From positions 1-26,632 of the forward strand of contig CAYOAD010000023.1 in assembly GCA_964401845.1 (NCBI GenBank): a stretch of 26,632 bases of DNA, written 5' to 3'. The first letter of the stretch is position 1; the number at the start of each line of letters is the position of its first letter. A program made the translations under genes and the position numbers. The DNA comes from CAYFKJ01 sp964401845. Its GTDB lineage: Bacteria; Pseudomonadota; Alphaproteobacteria; UBA2966. This document shows, piece by piece, positions 1-6,635 of this stretch. Under the pieces are notes generated by a model. The model did no database searches. It was not told the DNA's origin and was given only the letters and a program-made list of their open reading frames with translations.

Positions 1-1
1 G

Positions 2-1282
2 GGCGGCTGGTGGTTCTGGGATCCGGTGGAAAACGCCTCGTTCATGCCCTGGCTGCTGGGCACGGCGCTGCTGCATTCCGCCATCGTCGTCGAAAAGCGC
101 GACACGCTGAAGGCTTGGACCATCCTGCTGGCGATCCTGACGTTCTCCATGAGCCTCCTGGGCACATTCATCGTGCGCTCCGGTGTGCTCACCTCGGTTC
201 ATGCCTTCGCCACCGATCCCGAGCGCGGCGTCTTCATCCTGCTCTTCCTGGGCGTCGTCATCGGCGGCTCGCTTACCCTGTTCGCCTGGCGCGGCCCGGC
301 CTTGAAAAGCGGCGGTCTGTTTGCCCCGATCAGCCGAGAAGGCGCCTTGGTGCTCAACAACCTGCTGCTTACCACCGCCTGCGCCACGGTCCTCCTGGGC
401 ACGCTCTATCCGCTGTTCCTGGATGCCCTCACCGGCGAAAAGGTGTCCGTCGGCCCGCCCTACTTTAACGCAACTTTCGTACCTCTGATGGTGCCCTTGT
501 TCGTAGCCGTCGCGGTCGGACCCATGCTGGCCTGGAAACGCGGCGACATCATGGGCGCGCTGAGCCGGCTCAAGTTCGCCTTCTTCCTGAGCGCAGCCGC
601 CGCCTTCGCCACCTGGTATATCGCCACCGGCGGCCCGCTGCTGGCCGTCATGGGCATGGCTCTGGGCGTTTGGTTGGTGGCCGGGTCCGCCCTTGAATGG
701 ATGGGGCGCATCAAGCTGTTCCGCATCTCGCCGGCGGCCAGCCTGCGCCGACTGGCCGGCCTGCCGCGGGCGGCTCACGGCATGACGCTGGCCCATATCG
801 GCGTCGGCCTGGTGATCATCGGCATCACCGGCGTCGAGGCCTGGACCCAGGAAGCGGCCCGTGTCATGCGGCCGAACGAGAGCATCGCCATCGGATCGTA
901 CGAGCTGACGCTGCGCAACGCCGGCGAAGTTCAAGGCCCCAACTACACCGCCCTTCGCGGCACCTTCGACGTGGCGCAAAACGGCAAGCTGATGGCAATC
1001 ATGGAGCCGGAGACGCGAAGTTACCGGACCTCCCCCATGACGACCACCGAGGCCGCCATCCGGCCCACCCTGACCGGCGACCTGTATGCCGTTATCGGCG
1101 ATCCCGACGGCCAGGGCGGCTATGCCACCCGTTTTTACGTCAAGCCCTTGGTGGTGTGGATCTGGACCGGCTCGATCATCATGCTGGTGGGCGGGTTCGT
1201 GTCGCTGTCCGACCGCCGGCACCGCGTCGGCGCACCGGCCAAACGCCGCTCTGGCGCCGTGCCGGAAGGAGCGAGGGCCTAA
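2..1282 (+). CDS. ccmF: Cytochrome c maturation protein CcmF, C-terminal two thirds (5' end outside window)
   Basis: CcmF is the integral membrane haem lyase subunit that, with CcmH and CcmI, attaches haem to apocytochrome c on the periplasmic face. The frame is open from the first base of the window and shows 426 residues; family members are usually about 650, so the N-terminal third is missing. The visible protein opens inside the tryptophan-rich haem-binding WWD signature (GGWWFWDPVENASFMPW), followed by HS, and then alternates hydrophobic helices with a periplasmic loop (roughly residues 280-375). A last membrane helix near residues 380-400 precedes a basic tail. The stop codon directly abuts the ATG of ccmG, so the two are co-transcribed. 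The GTG at 26 is an internal codon and not the start. Identification is secure from WWD plus gene context. Confidence 0.95.
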   Translation, partial: GGWWFWDPVENASFMPWLLGTALLHSAIVVEKRDTLKAWTILLAILTFSMSLLGTFIVRSGVLTSVHAFATDPERGVFILLFLGVVIGGSLTLFAWRGPALKSGGLFAPISREGALVLNNLLLTTACATVLLGTLYPLFLDALTGEKVSVGPPYFNATFVPLMVPLFVAVAVGPMLAWKRGDIMGALSRLKFAFFLSAAAAFATWYIATGGPLLAVMGMALGVWLVAGSALEWMGRIKLFRISPAASLRRLAGLPRAAHGMTLAHIGVGLVIIGITGVEAWTQEAARVMRPNESIAIGSYELTLRNAGEVQGPNYTALRGTFDVAQNGKLMAIMEPETRSYRTSPMTTTEAAIRPTLTGDLYAVIGDPDGQGGYATRFYVKPLVVWIWTGSIIMLVGGFVSLSDRRHRVGAPAKRRSGAVPEGARA

Positions 1283-1831
1283 ATGCGTCTCGGCTATTTG
1301 TTTCCCCTGGTTGTTTTCGGCATCCTGTCCGTCGCCCTCTACGTCGGCCTCAGCCTGGAGCCCAAGAAGATCCCCTCCGCCCTGATCGACAAGCCGGTGC
1401 CGGAGTTTGACCTCGACGCCGTCAAGGGCCGGACGTTGGGCCTCAAGACCGCCAACCTCGAAAACGGCGAGGTGGCGCTGGTCAACGTTTTCGCCTCCTG
1501 GTGCGGTCCCTGCCGCGTCGAGCATCCTCTGTGGATGGACGTCGCCGAAGACAAACAAGTTCCCCTGCACGGCATCAACTACAAGGACGATCCTGACAAC
1601 GCCTCCAAGTGGCTCGACCGCTACGGCGATCCTTACGAGCGCACCGGCGCCGACCGCAAAGGCAAGGCCGGGATCGAATGGGGCGTTTACGGCGTGCCGG
1701 AAACCTTCGTCATCGATGCCAAGGGCCGCATCCGCTACAAGCACGTGGGCGTCATGACGCGGGAGGTCCTAAACCAAAGCATCCTGCCGCTGGTCGAACA
1801 GCTTCAGGAACAGGCCACGGCCAAGAACTGA
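1283..1831 (+). CDS. ccmG: Thiol:disulfide interchange protein CcmG/DsbE
   Basis: This is a membrane-anchored periplasmic thioredoxin-fold protein that keeps the haem-binding cysteines of apocytochrome c reduced for haem ligation. It has 182 residues, normal for the family. An N-terminal membrane anchor (about residues 5-24) is followed by a thioredoxin domain with the active site WCGPC at residues 73-77 (Cys74, Cys77) and the cis-proline motif GVPE at 137-140. The central acidic stretch (KDDPDNASKW, 101-110) is typical of CcmG. The ATG lies immediately after the ccmF stop, with GGAAGGAGCG at 1264-1273 as ribosome binding site. ccmH begins six bases after the stop. It could be called dsbE; general thioredoxin is excluded by the anchor and the operon. 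Confidence 0.95.
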   Translation: MRLGYLFPLVVFGILSVALYVGLSLEPKKIPSALIDKPVPEFDLDAVKGRTLGLKTANLENGEVALVNVFASWCGPCRVEHPLWMDVAEDKQVPLHGINYKDDPDNASKWLDRYGDPYERTGADRKGKAGIEWGVYGVPETFVIDAKGRIRYKHVGVMTREVLNQSILPLVEQLQEQATAKN

Positions 1832-1837
1832 CAACCG

Positions 1838-2347
1838 ATGCCCACCCCCCGCCGCGCCCTTATCGTCTTGCTCCTGATCGCCGGAATGACCGGCTGGAGT
1901 ACGATTACGCCCAAGCCGGTCCTGGCGCAATCAACCATCGATACGCCGCTGCCGGATCCCGCCATGGAAAGCCGCGCCCGGGCCCTCCACAAGCTACTGC
2001 GCTGTCTGGTTTGCCAAAACCAATCGATTGACGATAGCAACGCCCCACTGGCCCGCGACCTGCGGGTGCTTGTCCGGGAGCGGCTGGCAAAAGGCGAGAC
2101 GGACGATGAGGCCGTCGCCTACATCGTTGACCGCTATGGCGATTGGGTGTTGCTCGACCCGCCGTTCAAGGTACGTACCCTGGCGCTCTGGATCGGACCT
2201 TTGGTGATCTTCCTGTTTGCCGCCGGCGGCGTTTTCATGGTGCTGCGGCGGCGGCAGACCGCGCCTTCCGGCACCCCGGCGCCGTTGACAGAGGCGGAAA
2301 AAGCCCGGCTCGAAAAACTGCTCGACGACGGCGAGGGAGACGCCTGA
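1838..2347 (+). CDS. ccmH: Cytochrome c maturation protein CcmH (CycL type)
   Basis: CcmH is a membrane-anchored periplasmic thiol oxidoreductase of the haem lyase complex; its cysteine pair reduces or docks the CXXCH motif of apocytochrome c. The 169-residue protein has an N-terminal signal sequence (about residues 5-31, ending VLAQ). The diagnostic motif LRCLVCQNQSIDDSNAPLA starts at residue 54 with Cys56 and Cys59, and is followed by RDLRVLVRERL and YGDWVLLDPP. A transmembrane helix spans about 113-138, then a short cytoplasmic tail. The length fits the short alphaproteobacterial form, in which the TPR part is a separate protein (CcmI). That protein is encoded directly downstream: the TGA shares its last base with the ccmI ATG, which implies translational coupling. 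Confidence 0.95.
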   Translation: MPTPRRALIVLLLIAGMTGWSTITPKPVLAQSTIDTPLPDPAMESRARALHKLLRCLVCQNQSIDDSNAPLARDLRVLVRERLAKGETDDEAVAYIVDRYGDWVLLDPPFKVRTLALWIGPLVIFLFAAGGVFMVLRRRQTAPSGTPAPLTEAEKARLEKLLDDGEGDA

Positions 2348-3750
2348 TGCTGTGGGCGGCGCTCACCGTCATGACCGTCATGGCTATCGCTTTCGTGGCG
2401 CTGCCGATGCTGCGCCGGACCCGGTCGGAAATGGCGCGCGAGGTTTATTCGCTTGAGGTTTACCGCGATCAATTGGGCGAATTGACCGCCGACGTCGAAC
2501 GCGGCGTTCTAACGGTGGATGAGGAAAAGGCGGCGCGTCTGGAAATCGAACGGCGCATGCTGGCGCTGGAGGAAAGCGAGGCCCAGGACGCGGCCTCGAT
2601 TTCTCCCGGCGTCTCGATATCTGTCCTGGCCGCGGTCGCCGTTGTCATGGTCGCCGTGCCGTTCGGGCTTTATGACTGGCTCGGCTCGCCCGGCGTACCC
2701 GGTCAGCCGTTCGCCCAACGCCTGCAGGCGGCCCCCCCGGCCGGCCCCGGCAATATCGAAAGCGCCATCGCCAAACTCGCCAAGCGCCTGGAGAGCGATC
2801 CCGCTAATCAGCGCGGCTGGATGCTGCTGGGCCAGTCCTACACGGCGCTTAGGCGGTACGAAGAGGCGGCGGACGCCTTCCAGCAGGCGGCCGACTTGGC
2901 ACCTCGGGATGCCGACGTGCTGATGGCGCTGGGCGAATCGTTAGTCATGACGGCGGAAGGCACCGTCATCCCGGCCGCCCGTAAGGCGTTCGAAGCCGCC
3001 CTCGCCGCCGACCCGGACCATCTCGGCGCGCGGTTTTACATCGCAGAGGGCTATGGCCAGGCCGGCCGCGACAAGGACGCCTTCGAGATTTGGCTCAACC
3101 TGGTGGCTGACAGCCCGGCCGACGCGCCCTGGATGCCGGCGTTGCGGGAAAGGCTGGAAAGGGCAGCGGAAAAACTGGATATCGACCTCGCGAAGGTCAT
3201 GCCGGACCCCCTGCCCCCAGTCGGTTCGGGCGAAGAACCCGCCAGCGCCAGCGAGCCCGGCCCGGATGCCGCCGATCTCGCAGCAGCAAAAGACATGTCG
3301 GCGGAGGACCGGAACGCCATGATCCGCGGCATGGTCGATCAACTGGCCGAACGCCTGAAATCGGAACCCGACGATTTCGAGGGGTGGATGCGCCTGGCCC
3401 GCTCCTACGGCGTACTGAACGAAAAAATCAAGGCGCGAGACGCCCTGACGCAGGCCGCCCGTCTCAAACCGAAGGATGTAAATGTCCTGATGACGCTGGC
3501 CTCCGCCATCGTCGAGGCCTCGGACCGCGCGGCTCCGTTACCGGCCGAAGCGGCAGTCCTGTTCGCCCGCGTTCTGAAAATCGACCCCAACAATCCCGAT
3601 GCGCTTTACTTCACCGGTCTGGCGGCGGCGCAGCAGAAACGATTCGCGGTGGCCAGGATTGCCTGGGGTAAATTGATCGAGGTATTGGAGCCCGGTAGTG
3701 CCGCCCACGACGCGGTGCGCAAACAACTCGACGAACTGCCTGCCGAATAA
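2347..3750 (+). CDS. ccmI: Cytochrome c maturation protein CcmI (CycH), TPR apocytochrome chaperone
   Basis: CcmI binds the C-terminus of apocytochrome c and hands it to the CcmF/CcmH haem lyase. From the ATG at 2347 it has 467 residues. Longer in-frame starts would lie inside ccmH, and the TGATG overlap supports this one. The N-terminal part is the CcmI domain: a helix at 1-20, a leucine-zipper-like coiled segment with EVYRDQLGEL (about 36-46), and a second helix at about 90-108. The periplasmic part carries TPR-like helices. Residues 139-200 and 328-389 look like two copies of one module (LAKRLESDP...GWMLLGQSY and LAERLKSEP...GWMRLARSY), joined by a Pro/Ala/Glu-rich linker (about 287-315). 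It is the last gene of the ccm operon; hairpins follow. Confidence 0.93.
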   Translation: MLWAALTVMTVMAIAFVALPMLRRTRSEMAREVYSLEVYRDQLGELTADVERGVLTVDEEKAARLEIERRMLALEESEAQDAASISPGVSISVLAAVAVVMVAVPFGLYDWLGSPGVPGQPFAQRLQAAPPAGPGNIESAIAKLAKRLESDPANQRGWMLLGQSYTALRRYEEAADAFQQAADLAPRDADVLMALGESLVMTAEGTVIPAARKAFEAALAADPDHLGARFYIAEGYGQAGRDKDAFEIWLNLVADSPADAPWMPALRERLERAAEKLDIDLAKVMPDPLPPVGSGEEPASASEPGPDAADLAAAKDMSAEDRNAMIRGMVDQLAERLKSEPDDFEGWMRLARSYGVLNEKIKARDALTQAARLKPKDVNVLMTLASAIVEASDRAAPLPAEAAVLFARVLKIDPNNPDALYFTGLAAAQQKRFAVARIAWGKLIEVLEPGSAAHDAVRKQLDELPAE

Positions 3751-3767
3751 GCCGCTTGCCAAAAATA

Positions 3768-3798
3768 AATGGAGGCGCAGGGGGACTGCGCCTCCATT
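3768..3798. terminator. Perfect 13-bp hairpin after the ccm operon
   Basis: The arms at 3768-3780 and 3786-3798 (left arm AATGGAGGCGCAG) pair without mismatch around a five-base loop. On the + strand it follows the ccmI stop by 17 bases but has no T-run; the sequence after it is CAAAAT. On the - strand the hairpin is followed by TTATTTTTGG, a fair intrinsic terminator tail. It can therefore act as a 3' end stabiliser for the ccm mRNA, as a terminator for transcripts entering from the right, or both. Hairpin seen directly; direction inferred. Confidence 0.7.
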
Positions 3799-4114
3799 CA
3801 AAATAGCCGGATCTAGGGGTAAAACCCGACCTGCCGGAAGAGGGGAGTCCTCCGGCGGAAGCCGTCTAGTGGGGGACCAGCGCAGCTTCTGTATTGTGCG
3901 TCGCAACAGACATGCCAACATTTCCTATCGGTTTGGCATGATTTTTTATTTAAATATTTCAATGAGTTGAGTTGATTTGTTCGATGCAATCCGGGTGTGA
4001 TTGCCTCATTTCGACACAAAATATTGCTCCAATTTGAAACATTGGGATTGGAACCACCTTGATACTCATAGCCCTCGGCCCAATTTATGGTAAACAAATC
4101 CTTACGATTTTGCC
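3799..4114. other. AT-rich gene-free stretch with several hairpins, no convincing CDS
   Basis: This is most of the 469-base gap between ccmI and the next gene. Base composition changes from GC-rich to clearly AT-rich between about 3890 and 4115. Structures seen: an imperfect GC stem GCCGG...CCGGC around 3833-3856, an 8-bp hairpin with T-run at 3911-3951 (listed separately), and a 6-bp hairpin at 3986-4004 (GCAATC/GATTGC). Open frames here, including a 128-codon one on the - strand ending at 3813, have no ribosome binding site, no family resemblance and cysteine/arginine-rich random-looking composition, so I do not call them. Small RNAs on either strand are possible. Confidence 0.5.
3911..3951 (+). 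terminator. Intrinsic terminator candidate with long T-run
   Basis: CATGCCAA at 3911-3918 pairs with TTGGCATG at 3933-3940 (8 bp, 14-base loop) and is followed by ATTTTTTATTT at 3941-3951. This has the form of a + strand Rho-independent terminator about 160 bases after ccmI. It may be the real end of the ccm operon, with the 3768-3798 hairpin upstream of it, or the end of a separate small RNA from within 3800-3910. Confidence 0.55.
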
Positions 4115-4144
4115 TTGACAAGGAAAGGGCCGGAGCGGGATCAT
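4115..4144 (+). promoter_or_regulatory. Candidate sigma-70 type promoter for the small gene at 4220
   Basis: A perfect TTGACA (4115-4120) is followed after 18 bases by GATCAT (4139-4144), four of six matches to TATAAT. It would start transcription near 4151, about 70 bases before the ATG at 4220. The region around it is AT-rich compared with the genes. Spacing and match are reasonable, but alphaproteobacterial -10 boxes are variable, so this is inference. Confidence 0.4.
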
Positions 4145-4219
4145 TGTTGAGGGCTTGAGCGCAGCGCAACGGCCCACGAACTTTTGGCGCGGTTTTCATA
4201 CCGCCCGAAGGAGTTGATC

Positions 4220-4432
4220 ATGGCTGAAATCGGAGCCGCCGGAGCGGGTGTCTTCCCGTCCATCGCGGTACCGGTGCACGAGGCGCCCAAACGCGACAAC
4301 GTGGAAACACGCCGCGCGGTCGCCGAGACGGACGAGACCGACGCGCAGACGGCACGGCAACAGGCCCGTCAGCAGCGGCACGACGATTCACAAGAAGCCG
4401 CAGACGACGGCCGCGTGGATATCAAAGTCTAA
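4220..4432 (+). CDS. Small hypothetical protein (70 aa), charged C-terminal half
   Basis: I do not recognise this family. The ATG at 4220 has a good ribosome binding site (AAGGAG, 4208-4213, six bases upstream); a longer in-frame start at 4184 has none. The protein starts with a Gly/Ala/Pro-rich, uncharged stretch (MAEIGAAGAGVFPSIAVPV). From about residue 20 it becomes strongly charged and Gln/Arg/Asp/Glu-rich (for example TDAQTARQQARQQRHDD), suggesting a helical or disordered soluble protein. There is no signal peptide, membrane segment, cysteine or metal motif. It looks monocistronic: a candidate promoter lies at 4115-4144 and a strong terminator at 4459-4485. Codon use is like the neighbours. 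The gene is probably real because of RBS, promoter and terminator; its function is unknown. Confidence 0.6.
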   Translation: MAEIGAAGAGVFPSIAVPVHEAPKRDNVETRRAVAETDETDAQTARQQARQQRHDDSQEAADDGRVDIKV

Positions 4433-4458
4433 TTCGAAATTCACCGTGATTGGTCGTG

Positions 4459-4485
4459 GGCCTCGGCGGGAACCGGGGCCTTTTT
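4459..4485 (+). terminator. Rho-independent terminator
   Basis: GGCCTCGG (4459-4466) pairs with CCGGGGCC (4473-4480) with one G-T wobble around a six-base loop, followed at once by TTTTT (4481-4485). It sits 26 bases after the stop of the 70-residue gene and 56 bases before the NUDIX gene, so the two should be separate transcription units unless read-through is regulated. Confidence 0.8.
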
Positions 4486-4541
4486 CTTGGCAGCCGCCTG
4501 CGGCATAATCCCGCCGCTGACATTCTTGGGAATCATCACAG

Positions 4542-5111
4542 ATGACGAAAAAATTGGCGGAGCCCTCGGATTTCGCGGGCGAATTTTCCGAACGCATGCC
4601 CGCCGGCGACAACCGGCTCAGGCTGGTGTGCGACGACTGCGGCTTCATCAACTACGTCAATCCCAAGATCGTCGTCGGCTCGGTCTGCACCTGGGAGGGC
4701 AAGATCCTGCTATGCAAGCGCGCAATCGAACCAAGGTTGGGCTACTGGACCATCCCGGCGGGCTACATGGAGGAGCGCGAAAGCACGGCTGAGGGCGCCA
4801 TGCGCGAAGCCCTCGAGGAGGCGGAAGCGGAGCTCGAACTCGACGGCATCCTGGCAATCTACGACATTCCCCGCATCAGTCAGGTCCAGATCATCTACCG
4901 TGCAAGGCTGCTGAACCCCAACGTCGGGGCAGGCCAGGAAACCGAAGAGGTCGGCCTTTACGAGTGGGACGACATCCCGTGGGACGACATCGCCTTCCCC
5001 ACCGTTCACTGGTCGCTAAAGCATTATTGGGAAACCAAGGACGGCCCGCTTGGTGCGCCCCATGGCACGCCGCCCGGCGCCTTCAAGAGCAACCGGCCGC
5101 AGGGTGTCTAA
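4542..5111 (+). CDS. NUDIX hydrolase with half zinc-ribbon N-terminus
   Basis: NUDIX enzymes hydrolyse nucleoside diphosphates linked to another moiety; the substrate here is not predictable. The 189-residue protein begins with about 28 residues and then a CDDC pair (Cys30, Cys33) followed by GFINYVNPK. This matches the second half of the zinc ribbon found in front of many NUDIX domains; the first CXXC pair is absent. The NUDIX box runs from Gly74 to about residue 97: G-x5-E(80)-x7-R88-E89-x-x-E92-E93, so the catalytic acidic residues are kept. The usual late glycine is replaced (AEAEL instead of xGU). The ATG at 4542 has only a weak ribosome binding site. The stop codon directly abuts the stop of yciB on the other strand. 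Soluble cytoplasmic enzyme; family certain, specificity unknown. Confidence 0.88.
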   Translation: MTKKLAEPSDFAGEFSERMPAGDNRLRLVCDDCGFINYVNPKIVVGSVCTWEGKILLCKRAIEPRLGYWTIPAGYMEERESTAEGAMREALEEAEAELELDGILAIYDIPRISQVQIIYRARLLNPNVGAGQETEEVGLYEWDDIPWDDIAFPTVHWSLKHYWETKDGPLGAPHGTPPGAFKSNRPQGV

Positions 5112-5684
5112 TCACTCCTCGGCTTCTTCCTCGACCGCGTGCTTCTGCATCAGCGGCACCTGAGAGATCGCAAACAGGAAGGTCAGCGGCAGGATGCCGA
5201 AGACCTTGAAGTTGACCCAGGTGTCCGTCGGCACGCTGCGCCAGACGGCTTCGTTGAGCAGTGCCATGAAGACGAAGAAGCTGCCCCAGCGCTTGGCCAG
5301 TTTGAGCCAGCCGGCGTCGTCGAGGTTCATCATCGCACCCATCACGGTGCGGATGTAATTCTTGCCGAAAGCCAGGCCGCCGAAAATCGCGGCGGCAAAG
5401 AAGGCGTTGACGATGGTCGGTTTAAGCTTGATGAAGGTTTCGTCCTGCAGCCACAGCGTCAGACCGCCGAACACCATCACCACGACGGCGGTCACCAAAG
5501 GCAGGGTCGGCAGCCGGCGCTCGTAACTCCAGGCAATGCCCAGGGCAACCAGGATCACCACCATGAAGGCTGCGGTCGCGGTGAATATGCCGGCGCGGGC
5601 GTTAACGATGAAAAAGACCACCAACGGCCCGATCTCGACCGCCAACTTAATCCACTGCGGCATTTTCCGCGTTTGATCGCTCAT
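5112..5684 (-). CDS. yciB: Inner membrane septation protein YciB family (IspA/IspZ)
   Basis: A 190-residue, highly hydrophobic inner membrane protein with about five to six transmembrane helices and short charged ends. Family features visible: the opening MPQWIKLAVEIGPLVVFF (EIGP...FF), WLQDETFIKLKPTIVN in the middle, NEAVWR in the penultimate helix, and a cytoplasmic acidic tail (VEEEAEE). In enterobacteria the homologue is linked to cell-envelope integrity and septation, but its molecular function is unsettled. The ATG overlaps the ftsY TGA by four bases (ATGA), so it is the last gene of the dapF-mtaB-ftsY-yciB operon. Next to ftsY it may profit from coupled synthesis at the membrane; that is inference. 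It ends exactly where the convergent NUDIX gene ends. Confidence 0.93.
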   Translation of the reverse strand: MSDQTRKMPQWIKLAVEIGPLVVFFIVNARAGIFTATAAFMVVILVALGIAWSYERRLPTLPLVTAVVVMVFGGLTLWLQDETFIKLKPTIVNAFFAAAIFGGLAFGKNYIRTVMGAMMNLDDAGWLKLAKRWGSFFVFMALLNEAVWRSVPTDTWVNFKVFGILPLTFLFAISQVPLMQKHAVEEEAEE

Positions 5685-6622
5685 TGTTCCAGTCCCACCA
5701 GGGCGCGCGCGAAGGCGGCCGCTTCAAACGGCTGCAGGTCGTCAGCCCCTTCGCCGACGCCGATGGCATGCACCGGCAGGCCGAACTTCGCCGCCAGCGC
5801 AACCAGGACGCCGCCCCGGGCGGTGCCGTCCAGCTTGGTCATAACCAGACCCGTCACGTTGCAGATGTTCTGGAATACCTCGACCTGCGACAGGGCGTTT
5901 TGCCCGGTCGTCGCGTCCAGAACCAGCAGAACGCTGTGCGGCACGTCATCGTCGATCTTCTTGAGGACGCGGACGACCTTTTCCAGCTCCGCCATCAGTT
6001 CAGCCTTGTTCTGCAGGCGGCCGGCGGTATCGACCAATAATACGTCGGCGCCATTGGCGCGGGCCTGCTGAAGGGCGTCATAGGCCAATCCGGCGGCATC
6101 GCCGCCGGGCTGTCCGGCGACCACGGCGGAGCCTGTGCGCTCGCCCCAGATTTTCAATTGTTCGATGGCCGCCGCCCGGAAGGTGTCGCCGGCCGCCATG
6201 ACCACTGATTGGCCAGCCGCCGACATCTGTTGGGCGAGCTTGCCGATCGTCGTGGTCTTGCCCGTCCCGTTGACGCCGACCACCAGAACGACGTGGGGCT
6301 TGACCTCCGCCTTGATTTCCAGCTCGTGCGCCACGGGATCGAGGATCGCCGCGATGCGTTCCGCCAGCGCGGCCCGCACTTCGTCGGCGGAAATCTCCTG
6401 GTCGAAGCGGTCGCGGGCGAGGTCCGCCGTGACGCGGGCCGCCGTCTCGACGCCGAGATCCGCCGTGATCAGCAGGTCTTCCAATTCCTCCAGCGCGGCG
6501 TCATCCAACTTGCGTTTGGTAAAGATGTCGGAAATGCCGCCGCCCAGGGCGCCGGCGCTGCGGCTCAATCCGGATTTGAGGCGGCTCAGCCAGCCGCCTT
6601 TCTTGGCCTTTTCTTCGCTCAC
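5681..6622 (-). CDS. ftsY: Signal recognition particle receptor FtsY
   Basis: FtsY is the SRP receptor GTPase that docks Ffh-ribosome complexes at the inner membrane. With the GTG start at 6622 it has 313 residues, beginning VSEEKAKKGGWLSRLKSGL, a short basic amphipathic membrane-targeting stretch in place of the long acidic A domain of enterobacteria. The four-helix N domain follows. The G domain has G1 GVNGTGKT (116-123), DTAGR (198-202) and TKLDG (262-266), and the SRP-GTPase pattern GDTFRAAAIEQL. An in-frame ATG at 6670 would add 16 non-conserved residues and overlap mtaB. GTG sits 13 bases past the mtaB stop with a weak GAGCGGGAA upstream, so I prefer it, though the start is not certain. 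Its partner ffh is at 15311. Confidence 0.93.
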   Translation of the reverse strand: MSEEKAKKGGWLSRLKSGLSRSAGALGGGISDIFTKRKLDDAALEELEDLLITADLGVETAARVTADLARDRFDQEISADEVRAALAERIAAILDPVAHELEIKAEVKPHVVLVVGVNGTGKTTTIGKLAQQMSAAGQSVVMAAGDTFRAAAIEQLKIWGERTGSAVVAGQPGGDAAGLAYDALQQARANGADVLLVDTAGRLQNKAELMAELEKVVRVLKKIDDDVPHSVLLVLDATTGQNALSQVEVFQNICNVTGLVMTKLDGTARGGVLVALAAKFGLPVHAIGVGEGADDLQPFEAAAFARALVGLEQ

Positions 6623-6635
6623 GCCGGGTTCCCGC

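Noticed and set aside
3813..4199. 128-codon open frame on the - strand in the gene-free stretch.
   Set aside because: No ribosome binding site, no recognisable motif, composition like random translation, and it crosses hairpins and a promoter of the + strand.
3799..4219. 6S RNA, tRNA or riboswitch in the gap after ccmI.
   Set aside because: I find no cloverleaf, no 6S-like open-bubble pairing and no known riboswitch core; only simple hairpins are visible.
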